This document shows, one piece after another, positions 1 to 10,784 of a DNA stretch of 64,000 nucleotides. How positions within the stretch are numbered: the first letter of the stretch is position 1; each line of letters opens with the position of its first letter. The stretch comes from Cephalotrichum gorgonifer. Its lineage: Eukaryota > Ascomycota > Sordariomycetes > Microascales > Microascaceae. Both the position numbers and the translations under genes were made by a program. The notes under the pieces are model-generated. The model was not told the origin of the DNA. It saw only the letters and a list, made by a program, of their open reading frames with translations, and searched no databases. The stretch is from positions 2,271,248 through 2,335,247 of the forward strand of contig ONZQ02000001.1 in NCBI GenBank assembly GCA_900312665.1, given 5' to 3'.

Positions 1-1
1 C

Positions 2-661
2 GCCAACCTCCAAGACGAGCTTCGCATCGGCGTTGTCCAAACCGCCTACGCGAACGGCGCTAGCACGGCCTACATCGAGAAGCACCTTCAGCTCCCCATC
101 GGATGCACCCCCACCGGCGTAAAGCACCTCCACCACGAGGCCCTCAAGTTCGACGTGGGCGTCTACTTCGAGGCAAACGGCCACGGCACCGTCCTCTTCT
201 CCCCGCACGCCCTCCGCACCTTCCGAGACACCCAACCCCAATCCCCTGCTCAAAAGGACGCTCTAGACGTCCTCGCCGCCTGCGGCGACCTTATCAACCA
301 GACCGTCGGTGACGCCCTCTCCGACATGCTCCTCGTCGAGGTTATTCTCGCCCACAAGAACTGGACCCTGAAGGACTGGGCCCTGACATACTCTGACCTC
401 CCTAACCGCCTCGTCCGCGTCGAGGTCGCCGACAAGGACGCCTTCCGCACCACGGACGCCGAGAGACGACTCACGCACCCCGTCGGACTGCAAGATAAGA
501 TCGACCAGTGCGTAAGCAAGTACACCCGCGGTAGGAGCTTCGCTCGCGCGAGCGGGACGGAGAACGCGTGCAGGGTCTACGCGGAGGCCGCGACGAGGTC
601 GGAGGCGGACGATCTGGCGAACAAGGTTGCCCAGTTAGTGAAGCAGTATGGGGACATGTAG
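2..661 (+). CDS. pcm1: phosphoacetylglucosamine mutase, C-terminal part (5' truncated by window edge)
   Basis: This enzyme interconverts GlcNAc-6-P and GlcNAc-1-P, the step before UDP-GlcNAc, which feeds chitin, N-glycans and GPI anchors. The frame is open from base 2 and ends in TAG, leaving 219 residues of a family of roughly 540. Visible are the sugar-binding loop FEANGHGT (fragment residues 56-63) and, near the C-terminus, the phosphate-binding loop RASGTEN (182-188). Both are diagnostic of the AGM1/PCM1 branch of the phosphohexomutases. The phosphoserine active-site loop and metal-binding DGD motif lie upstream of the window. No intron is needed within the visible part. The next gene is convergent, about 1 kb away. 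The family assignment is secure; only the 5' end is missing. Confidence 0.93.
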   Translation, partial: ANLQDELRIGVVQTAYANGASTAYIEKHLQLPIGCTPTGVKHLHHEALKFDVGVYFEANGHGTVLFSPHALRTFRDTQPQSPAQKDALDVLAACGDLINQTVGDALSDMLLVEVILAHKNWTLKDWALTYSDLPNRLVRVEVADKDAFRTTDAERRLTHPVGLQDKIDQCVSKYTRGRSFARASGTENACRVYAEAATRSEADDLANKVAQLVKQYGDM

Positions 662-1702
662 TACAGGGAGGGTTATTTTCGGTTGCAGCGGAGGCGGAAT
701 TGAGGGAGAATATTCCCGGTTCGGAGCCATGGTTTACGCACCTGCTGCCGTCTTGTCGGCCAGGAGACCATGAAAAGCTGTCACGAAGTTTATGAAGATC
801 AGAAGTCGAATATAAGCCAGCGCAGGCTTATGAACCGTCTGCACACAAGAAGATACGAACAAATACGTAGAAAGAAAGTTCAAAAAAGGTACTCATAACT
901 ACAGATCGGAGGTTGGCTTGCTCTTACACCTACCTATATGTGAAATTACTGTGGCAAACGCTGTGCGGCCATACTCCGGCGTCCAAAGTCGTCGCGGGTT
1001 GTCTTTCACGGCTCTCAACTTCATCAAGTGGCGTCCCCAAACCCGGTACCAGAATACTCATAGCCATGGTGAGCTTCGGCTTCGGCTTGGGCGCTGGCGA
1101 TATCAATACCCTGGGCAGAGATGGCCGCCCGTGTCCAACTAGGAAGAGGCTGACTGTAAATCCGGTGCCGAGGGAGACTGGGAGAACGTAGTGCCTGTCT
1201 GGAGGCCAGAGTCTGCTTCTGTGGGCGGCGGGCGAAGGCAACTATCCTGTCCCCCTCCCCTCCTTCTCTCTTGCACTTCCTCAAGTGTAAAAAACTCATC
1301 TCCTCCAACCCACCTCTCTCACCTGACACTCATCGCTTAAAGTTCACATACACACACACACACACACATAGAGAGAGAGAGAGAGAGAGAGACACGAGTC
1401 CCAATCTCGATCTCAACACTCCGTCGTACCGGCAAGTTCGTAGAATGGACATGATTCATAAGTCCTATTACTCTGCATAATAGTCTTGTACCCGCCGTCC
1501 CTTTTTTTGCCTTTCCCTGGCCCGAACAAACCTGTTCATTCCCTGGCCGTTGTTTTAGCCCCCGCCAGCCCCTCCGCCCCTCCAAAAAAGAGGAAGCCCA
1601 AAATAACACAAAGTCTATTCACTGACACGTCCCTTTTCGTCCTCTTCCCCCGCCACACCAGCGCTCCTGGCGCCCGTGCCAGAAGTAGAGAATGGTGTAT
1701 GC
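662..1702. other. convergent intergenic region
   Basis: This is the space between the stop codons of the mutase (+) and the arginine methyltransferase (-), and it should hold both 3' UTRs. The only distinct structure is the compound CA/GA microsatellite near 1350-1391. Short open frames here have no recognisable protein character. Confidence 0.6.
1346..1391. repeat. compound microsatellite (CA)n-(GA)n
   Basis: A run of CA dinucleotides passes directly into a run of GA dinucleotides. It lies in non-coding DNA between two convergent genes and is probably length-polymorphic. Confidence 0.9.
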
Positions 1703-3176
1703 TTAACACATCCTATACTCGCACGAACCTTCCGCCTGCCTCGTCGGGTCCTCCGTCGCGAAGCGGTAGTCCAGCTCGATGTCTAGGTCCCTCCTGTTCT
1801 TCTCGTTCGGCTTCACGGAGAGCTTCAGCTCGATCTTCTCGTCCGTGTTGACGGTCAACACGTCATTAAGGTAGAACACGGTCTGCTTCCAGTGGGTGTA
1901 CTTGGTGTGTGGGCCCGTGGAGAAGCGGATGGGCTTGTGGCACGCGGCGAACTCGATGTCGAACCACGCGACGATGGCGTGGACGAAATCGTCGCGGCGG
2001 CAGGAGAGGGTGGCGGGGACGCTGAAGGCGAGATCGGCCACGGTGCAGGTGTAGAGATCGAGGGTGAGGACGGCGGTGGGCTCGGTCACGACGGCCTTCA
2101 GCTCAACCGTGTCGACGAGGGGCTCCGATAGAGCCGTCTTCTTTAGGGGAGTGTAGTCGAAGCCGTAGACGTTGTCCCAGACTAGGGAGTGGGAAACTCG
2201 TCAGTCTCGAGAGTATAAATCAAACTTGGTTAGAGAGAGGGCGGGATGGGTTCTGTCTTACATCCTATCTTCTCCTCCTTGTAGTCGCCATCCTCGATAC
2301 CAGCAACGTAGATGGTCGCCTTGTCGGGGAAGATCTTACCGCCCGGGACGAGGTACGTGTCACGCGCATACAACACGGTGTCCAGCATGGATTCGTAGAG
2401 AAGGAAGTAGCCCATCCACTCGGATATGATGATATCGACCTTGGGGAAGGGTAGCTCAACCTCCTCCATCTTGCCCTGGATGAGGGTGATCTTGTCTGAG
2501 AGGCCATTCACCTCGACGATCTCGCGGGCCTTGTAAATGATGGTCGACATATCGACACCGATGACATGCTTCGCGCCGGCCTTAGCCGCAAACCTGTGGA
2601 GGGGGACGATTAGCATATTGGCGGGGTTGGGGGACTTGGGAAGGGAGGCAATGCCGTACATGGACAGAATCGCAGTGCCGCAGCCAACATCGAGAACCAC
2701 CTTGTCCTTGAACAGGTGCTTGTTGTTCATGATAGAGTTCATGTACGACTTGGTGCGAACCTCATCTTTCTACAAACAAGAGCCGGAGGCCCCTAAGTCA
2801 GTCTTCTTGTCCACTATATGTGTATACGCCCCAGGAAAGAAGGTGTCGCTTGGAAAAGGGGAAAAGGAGGGGGCGGGGTCTTGAATATCACACACCAACA
2901 TTTCCTCGTGAATGCCTTCAAAGCGGTGGAGCAGTAGGAATTAGCAAGTCCGGTCGAGAAGGGCGGGGTATATGGAGGGGCAGAGGTTGCGGCCCGTAGA
3001 TCGATTGATTCTTACCATGGTGATCATAACTGCCCAAGGAATGTTAGTAAACTCTTGTAACCATCGCTTCCTCTCTGCCTGGTCGGAAGGACGAACCTCT
3101 TGAAGTAATGCTGCTCGGAATGCGCAAGCGTCTTGAGCTTCGCCTCCGCGGCGTCGATCACCATCTGGTCGGCCAT
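1703..3176 (-). CDS. hmt1: type I protein arginine N-methyltransferase (PRMT1/Hmt1 family)
   Basis: This enzyme makes asymmetric dimethylarginine on RGG-rich RNA-binding proteins and histone H4 R3, using S-adenosylmethionine. The model has six exons: 3176-3097, 3029-3016, 2915-2896, 2769-2660, 2593-2262 and 2181-1703, giving 344 residues. Joined exons restore the conserved N-terminal segment ending in YDHHGIHEEMLKDEVRT. They also give the SAM-binding loop LDVGCGTA, the double-E loop SEWMGYFLLYESML and the C-terminal beta-barrel. Exons 2 and 3 are only 14 and 20 nt, yet every junction has GT..AG and keeps phase. The start at 3176 gives MADQM just before the conserved SEQHYF segment; an in-frame upstream extension to 3263 looks non-coding. 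The length matches the family. Confidence 0.95.
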
Positions 3177-5090
3177 GTCGTGTAAGTTGGAGCGGAAGCC
3201 GGGAAGGTCGGGTAAGAAAAGGGAAGGAATAGCACGCCGTTCTACCAGACTGTCCAAAGTCAATGTGCGAGGTAGAGGTGGGCTAGATGTGTAGGGATGA
3301 AGGGTATGTAGAGAGGAAGGGGGGTATCAAATGCTGAGTGCAGGAAAAATGCTTGGGACGACTGTCGCAGCCCGACGAGCAAAGTACCAAGGTACCAGGT
3401 ACTTTTTTTTTCTTCTCTAGCTGGTTTTATGGTTTTGGGGGCGACAAAATATCGAATGGTAGCTAATTATTGTAGATGCTATGCACTAAAGGAGTGGTCT
3501 AGAAGGTGGGGTTTTTCTTTTTTTTTTCTTCCCTTTCTTTCTGGACGCTTGCTGGGCTGTTCCCCGCCGAGCCGGGAAGACTTGTCTACATGTATTAATA
3601 TCTTGTGTGCAGAAATCCGATCTAGGGGGGGGGATAAGAGCCAGGATAAGATGATATGATAAGGCGATAGAGGGGGCCGCAGCTAGAACATGCCGACAAA
3701 TTTAAAGACTCACCGATCTGCAAAACCAGATTCGGATATTCCGTTATATTTGTCGATTCGCCCGCTATGCAGCTTTCGTCATACCCACCATCCTCTAACG
3801 CCGCCATAACAGCATCGCCAGTGCACAAATTGCACTGAGCCATACGAATAACCTTCACCGTAAGTTTCAATGCCAGTAACCCTGAAAGCGCAGCGACCGG
3901 TTGCCACTTCTTAACCGAGAAATTTCATTCTGCGCGCTAAACCACGCCCTAGACTCCTGTTACCATACACGAATAAAACCCCGGTGTTTGAACTCCTTTT
4001 CCCGTGAGCCCAATAGTCCCCCTTATCTTAGACAGACCATTCATTCCACCCTCGAATAGACTTTTTTTTTTTGGTTTGCAAAAATTCTTTTTTTTTTCTT
4101 TTTTTTTTCGTTCCCGTTTCTCCCCCTTCCCCATTGTCTAAAATGACAGGAACCAGGAGCCAAACCCAAGGAACAGGAGAGTAAGATGATAAGAAGAAAA
4201 ATAGAACCCTTTCATCTCCATAGAAAGGGGGGGGAAAGAACAGGAAGGGCAGCAGGGAATAATTGGACAATTCCATTCTCCCCCTTGCTTGCGCCGTACA
4301 TATTTGGCCATTTCTTCAGCATCACTGTGCCCAACTATGTGCTCTCGGTGTTTCGTGTATGCATCTGGGAGACCAGGAGGTGGCCTCTGTGTACCCGTAG
4401 GCCGTGAGGGTCGCATGGCTCGACCGCTCTGGGCAGCTGTTGCGCAAGGGATGGCTATGGTAGAAGTAGACTGGCGGGAGAGAATCAAAGAAAACATATA
4501 AGGCTGAAGTGGGGAAGGAAAAGAACGGGTTGGAATAGTGTCATATCGGAACGGACTGAATCCGCTAAAATTTGAAAATACAAGTCAAGACAAAAAGAAG
4601 AATAAGGTATAGGAGAAGTAACGGCCAAATGGCGATAATGCCTGCAACCGTTGGACACGCCGATGTAGGCTCCCAATGCGAACCGCCTTCCCTCTCTTTG
4701 CAATGTGTGTCAGTGGAATCGGACTCCCTAAACAAATGAATACCCCGCGATGAACAAGGCGTGGCCTGAAAACTCCTGTTCAGCCCGGATTCCAGGGGAG
4801 CGGGTGAGAACAAACTTAAAAACAGCCGAAACAAGCCCGGAAAAGACTGTAAAGCCCACGCGCAGTCTGAGTTCTCTCACCCCGAGTGTAAACGCCGCGC
4901 TCATGAAAACAGAACAAAGTAGGATGGAATAAGACAAAGAAATGAAAGGAGAGAATCAACAAGTAGTGAGTGGCAGAATTCCTTGGGAAATTGGTGCAGC
5001 AGAAAAGAAAAGACAAAAAAATGAAGCAGAAAATAAGTAGAGTCCCAACCAACAGTGAGACAGAAAGGTTGGTTTAGATCAGTATAACGA
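3177..5090. other. intergenic region upstream of hmt1 and downstream of rim15
   Basis: About 1.9 kb that must contain the hmt1 promoter and the rim15 3' UTR. Homopolymer T tracts cluster at 4060-4110, and a small inverted repeat (AAAGTACC/GGTACTTT) lies at 3381-3405. A G9 run occurs near 3626. The 82-codon minus-strand frame at 3622-3870 matches nothing I know. Confidence 0.5.
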
Positions 5091-8000
5091 CTAGCTGGTC
5101 TTGATAGTCGGTCTGGGAGTAGGTTCTTCCTCATCAACACCCTGCCTCGCACGTGGTGTCTCTTCGGTTGATATGCCCAGCCCACTGCTTCCGCAGTCTG
5201 GTGGTGTCTGCGCCTGCCTCGGCTCATGGGACGAGAGTATTGGTGCTTCCGGCTCCGTCGATGGTGTCACCACCTGTGTGGTCGGTTCCAGAGTGCCTTC
5301 TGATCCCAATATGCTGTCGTGGCTATTTGCTCGCATCATCTCTATTCCCAACTTCGAACTGGGGAGGACGGGTTTGTTTCGTAGGTGCTTTTCTCGTCCC
5401 AGCCCAAGTTCCTCGTCCTCATCGTCAGCCGATTCCGTGCTACCGTCGGAGGATTTCCTCGAGTCACGTCGAGCCTTCTGTTTCTCCGCATCAAACTGGC
5501 CAGGGACGGACAATGATCCCGGTTTGAACGAATCTCCAACTGGAACCTGGATATCGCCCTCCCGAATACCCAAACCTCCTTCTTCCCATTCGCCGGTAGG
5601 CTTCCGACTAATCACAAGTGGAACGTCGTCGGTCGAGATAGACTCAGAGTCACCATATAGGCTAGAGCCAATGGATTGCTCTCGACTGGACGATATGAGG
5701 CTGCTACTCAGTCGCCCCGCGAACACCGACGACCCACTAGTCGGACTATCCTCGAGCTGTAAGCTGGATTGCCGTAATGTCGAAGTCATCGGACGCGGTA
5801 TGGAGAGAGATGCGCTCTGTTGCGGGGTTGCCGGCTTCCACTGACACAGAGTCCGCAGTACGTCAGTAAGCTTTGACGAGCTGATCGGCTTCTCAATCAG
5901 CGAATCGAAGTAATGCGGGGCTTGAAGTTCTTTAAGATAGGCTGTGATAGCGACAATGGGCGTGTGAGAGTTCGCATTTTTAGTCTCTCGAATCATGCGC
6001 GCCACGTCCGCACCGTTAATATGGGGAAGCTTGTACTCGAGGAATATAATGTCAAACTTGATTTCGCTTGTCGAGTAACGGACCGCTTCAGATCCGTTAG
6101 GGACCGATATTGTGCGGCACCGGACCTTTTCTAGCAGCTTTTCCATGACCATTCGGGACACCGGGTGGTCCTCGCAGATAAGGACGTCCAGGGGGCGGAA
6201 AACGAGGGTTCCCTCCAGTGCGATCTGTGAGAGACGGCGCGAACTCTGTCGGCGCCGCTGAACGCGGAGACGGGCATTATGCTTCTCGCCTTCATTGTCT
6301 GAGGAGGACGGGGACATGTCGAAAACTTGACTCCGTCGATTGTGACGCTGAGTGAGGGCATCTGGCGCGACTGGGCTACCCTCATGAGACTGTGATCCGA
6401 CGGTCAGAGACCGCGACCGGCTCGCTTGACGTGGGGTGCTCAGGCTCTTCTGAGGCGACAAAGCTAGCGGGGGCGGAGCCGAGCCCCGTGGCTTGATCGG
6501 CGATGACGCTGCCACTGTCGCGGCTTTCTGTAAGCTCGGAGGCATACGAGGCGGCTCAAAGGGTGGTAGAGATAGCCCGGACTGCTGAGAAAGATTGGAC
6601 GAGTTGCTCGAAACTTTTCGCCGGCCATCTGAACCCTGACCCGCGACAAAGGACACGAGGAGCGGAGATGACGGCTGCGACATGCGGTTCGGAGACGAGT
6701 TTGAGTGGCTTAGACCTGATGGAGATTGTGGTCGCGCTGACGCCTTCGCATTCGAGAGGGTCCGCTGAACGGGCATCAACATTACAGGACTGCCTTCAAG
6801 AGACGCGCCTGGCGAGATTACACTCTGGCCGCCAGAAGCCATGGCCATTTGCTTGTTTTGAGCGGCAAGTGCTTCTGCCCGGAGCTTTTGTATAACATCC
6901 TTGTTTGCCTTTTCAAGGACAGGGAGATTTTTGAAGGAGAAGTTCCCAAAGTCATCTGCTGGGACAGGCTCGCTCAGACGCCGACTCTTCAGGTCCCGGA
7001 CATGGGGAGGTATATGCAGAGGCATAAGACCTCGCTTGATAGAGTTGACTTGAGACCTAACCCTTGACAGTGCATCATGGGGTCGGTCAGGGTAGTCCGA
7101 TCCAGCCGCGGAAGAGGGCGGAGAGCTCTGGTCTTCCATCTCCTCTGCAAAGGATTGCAAAGTAGCGCCTCGGGCGTCAAAGTATTCCGTGTCCTCCGGG
7201 TCTTCCGTCTGGGGTACGAACTGGGCCTCATCTTCAAGTAGCGTGTCCCAAGAGACCTCACGGAACCAGGGGTGATTTCTGATCTCTTCGCCTCCGGAGG
7301 CGAACTTTCCTTCCATGTTGGCACCAAGCCGCTCGTTCGGATCCGTACAGAGCAGCTTGTTGATAAGGTCCTTTGCCTCATCCGAAACGGGTTCGCACTC
7401 CACATTCTCAGGCCACCGAATCCTGCGGGCTAAGATGTTTTCAAAGACAAGCTCCGCCTCAGTGTCGTGAAACGGTGGGATTCCATACAGGAACTCAAAC
7501 ATAATGCAGCCAACGGACCACCAATCGCTGGTCTCGTTCTGCTTCTCACCCTTAATGGTTTCCGGTGCCAAATAATCAGGAGTGCCAACAAATCGGCGGT
7601 TCGTGTCCTCTGGATCGAAGAGAGCCATGGGCGGAGGCATCATACTCGACTGAGGAGGGGTGTTCTTCCCATACACCTCACCCCCCTGTTGAGAGAGGCT
7701 TTGCAGACCAGATAAGTCAGGGGAGTCTTGGCTTGCCACCTCACTAAACTCATCAGCGTGAGACTTGGCACTTTGAGGTTGCGAGCCGGCCTCAGAGTCA
7801 TTCAAGGAAAAGGCCGTCATCATCTGAGGTAAAGTCTCGCTGCCTCCACTGTCACTCCTATGACTCAGCATCTTGCGTGAATCTTGGGGTGGCGGGCCAA
7901 GGCTAAAGTACGACGGCTGAGAGAATGCGTTGCCCAGGTCCGGTGGGATGATGGGTGTCAGGCTAGGAGAGTGATTGCCATGGAAATCAAGGGAAGTGGA

Positions 8001-10784
8001 CCGAGATGAGGTGACCGACACGGACCGTGCAAAGGGGCCCTGCTTCAACAAATCCGGTGCCGATTCGTTGTCACTCTTTAGTGCTCGCTGCTGCCGGCCC
8101 ACTAAACCCATTCTTGAGAGGCCAAAGTCAGTGAGCTTCAAGTGGCCCCTCTGGTCGATGAGCAAATTGTCAGGTTTGAGGTCACGATGGATGATATCCC
8201 GACTGTGAAGGTGCTCGACCCCAAGAATAACCTCGCCCAGATACTTCTTAGCCCAGTCTTCCTGGAGCCCGCCAAGTACCTTGATGAGGGATGCGCAGTC
8301 ACCGCCGTTGAGGTATTCCATCACAAGGTAGAGGTACTCCTTGCTGGAAAAGGTCCAATACAGCTTGGCGACGAAATCGCTTTGACCCTGCCACATCATG
8401 ATCGCCCGTTCAGCCTTGACATTACCGACTTGATTTTTGGCTACCATGTCGGCCTTCTTGAGCACTTTGATTGCGAAATACTCTCCGGTGGACTTTTTCT
8501 TAGATAGGTACACACTGCCAAAGGCGCCTTTTGAGATGGGCTTGATGATCTCAAAGTCCTTGATAGAAGGTTGGGTAGGCCGAGCCTGAGGAGGCGCATT
8601 GTGTCCGCCGAGACGCGGAGACGGCGGTGCCCTCATGACAAACTCGGACATGGCGGCAGATGACTGCCTCCGGTGATGAAGGGTTGGCGGTGGTGGCATA
8701 GCTGCAGGTGAGCTGAACTCACCACTAGGTAGCATAGGAGACGATTCTGGTGATCCAAAGCTATCCTGCGGGAACGGGAAGCCTTTCGGCTTGTGGGCAC
8801 GGAGGGGCGAAGAGGGGGGCTGGTTCGACCGTGAAGGGGACTCCTGGCGCCGAGGTGAGGCGGTTCCCGGTAGAATAAGGCTCCGTCGATGGTGCCGTCT
8901 GGAGCTGGCAGCCCGGCGGAGGTCGCCAAACTCACTGATCGGGGAATCGGTCCTTGGAGGGTTGCGAGAGGCAGCTGATGAAGACCGAATGCTTCCCTCG
9001 CTTTCGCCGGCCTCGCTTCCCAAGATCAGAGGCTCCCTTCGCGAATTACGGAGGGAATCCCGTCTAGAATCACGCTGGGAGTCGCGAGCAAGCGGGGCTA
9101 TGTTCAGGCCTCCCATGTTGGAAGTGGGGGTAGGACATTCGTGGGGGCTTTGAGACTGGACACTCTCGATAAAGGAGGTGGGCCGTGCCCGGGATGGATC
9201 CTCCGAGATGCTCACATTGTGTAGAGCCTCGGCCAATGCATCTGGATCGTGGAAGGAAGACTCGTAAAATGATTCGTCTTGGCCAGGCTGGTAATCATCT
9301 TCTCCTTCTTCTCCTTCTTCCTCATCGTCTTCTGCCGAGTCGCTCAGGCGACCGGACGCGATACGGGCAGCCTTCCTCAGTGCTTCGTCAATACAGTCCT
9401 GAACAAGAAGGGCAAATTCAACCCTGATACGTTCAGCGTATTCCATTATCCGCCTGTGGCGGAAGACAGCCTCAACCTTTGACTTAGCAACTCTCTCAGT
9501 ATCAGCGCAAAGGAGAGCGAGGCCTTGTTCTTGCTCAAGGGTATTGCTACTTGGTGACTGCCACTGCATGACCTGAGATATACGGGATTCGGACTGCGGA
9601 GACTGTGTCCGAAGCTCTCCTGGTGCGTGGGACGAAGGTTCCTTGATGGCGGGGGTGCTGATCTCAATTGCAGTGTCACACAGGTCCACTAGAAGTTCAA
9701 CAATCCTGGCCTGTGGCCTGCGAACTGCAAAGGACCGGCCCCGAGCGTGCCCAAACCCTGTCCGTTCGCGAGAAGTGGCTGATGAAGATGACGGCGAGGA
9801 TTGGCCCGACGGGGATGGTCCTATGGGAAGCCCTTTATACTCGGCAGTGGCGGTCAAAGACGACAAATCGCCAGTAAGAGTCCGACTCCTCCGCACCTCG
9901 AGAGCGTCTAAAACCTTGACGATAGAATGCCTGTGGTCGGTCAGACCTTCTTGTGCCATTTGGACATCCACCTCTGCTCTGTGCTCCTGGAGGCAGAGAT
10001 CAGTGTGCTTCTCAAACCACCAGGGAGGGATCTGGCGTTCGCAGATACGGCAAAGAGCGGGTGGAGGTGGTGGATGGAGCTCGGGGTCGACTCCGGACTC
10101 GGCGAGCTGAGTGAGATAGCTTGCTAAGACCTCGGCACCAGAACCGAGAGAGTCTACGATAACGTTGGGTAGGTCTATTTGGACTTCTCGCGGGGCGGTC
10201 CAGGGCCGTATCATCCACATGGTCTAGCCAGTAACAGGAATTAGCTAAGGCGAAATTCCACGAGCAGCGGGTGCTGTACTTACGTGACTTTCTCCTCCAG
10301 ATGTGCCATCGTACACCATGATTCCCTGAGCCTCTAGATCGGTAACTTGGGGCTCGGCATTCTCGGCACCATCCTCGACGTTATCGAGGGATAGTAGTTT
10401 CGATAGCGGACCCAGAGCCACAGCGAAGCGCACTCTGTGACTCTTGGTGTCATCTTTCTTCATCGACTCGACAACCTCGGAGAAAACACCCTTATTGTCA
10501 CTGACAATGATGTCAGATAAGGGCTGTCCTTGGACCACCTCGGGCTGTGTTCCTATCACCTCCGCCCACGATGGGCTAACCCATTTGATTGTGCCATCCA
10601 GATTCAGATCAACGATAACGTTGAGAGTCTGTTCTGCAACCTCTCGGAGTTGCTCTCTTTCCTCTCTTATGTAGTCGCTCATCGATCGCTGCATAGGCTT
10701 CGACGACTCGGCTCGAAGGTGGGAGACGGCGGCGGGTCGTATTTCGGGTTTATCAGGCCCCGCTGGAAAAGGTGCGTCGGCCAT
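5091..10784 (-). CDS. rim15: Rim15-type PAS/serine-threonine kinase with C-terminal receiver domain
   Basis: This is a large AGC-class kinase of the Rim15/Cek1 family, which controls quiescence, nutrient limitation and stress responses downstream of TOR and PKA. There are two exons, 10784-10284 and 10223-5091, with a 60-nt intron joined in phase, giving 1,877 residues. In order: an N-terminal PAS domain (about 45-130); a zinc-binding motif CRICERQIPPWWFEKHTDLC (about 223-242); the kinase domain (about 722-1155) with GKGAFG-like loop, HRDLKPDNLL near 843 and DFGLS near 865; and a receiver domain (about 1511-1613). Roughly 175 low-complexity residues separate DFG from the APE region, as is usual for this family. 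The receiver's phosphoacceptor position is Glu (residue 1563, FLEYKLP) instead of Asp. Ser/Pro-rich linkers fill the rest and are likely phosphorylated. Confidence 0.95.

Noticed and set aside
3622..3870. 82-codon minus-strand frame with several Cys
   Set aside because: No recognisable motif or supporting exons; low-quality frame in an intergenic region.
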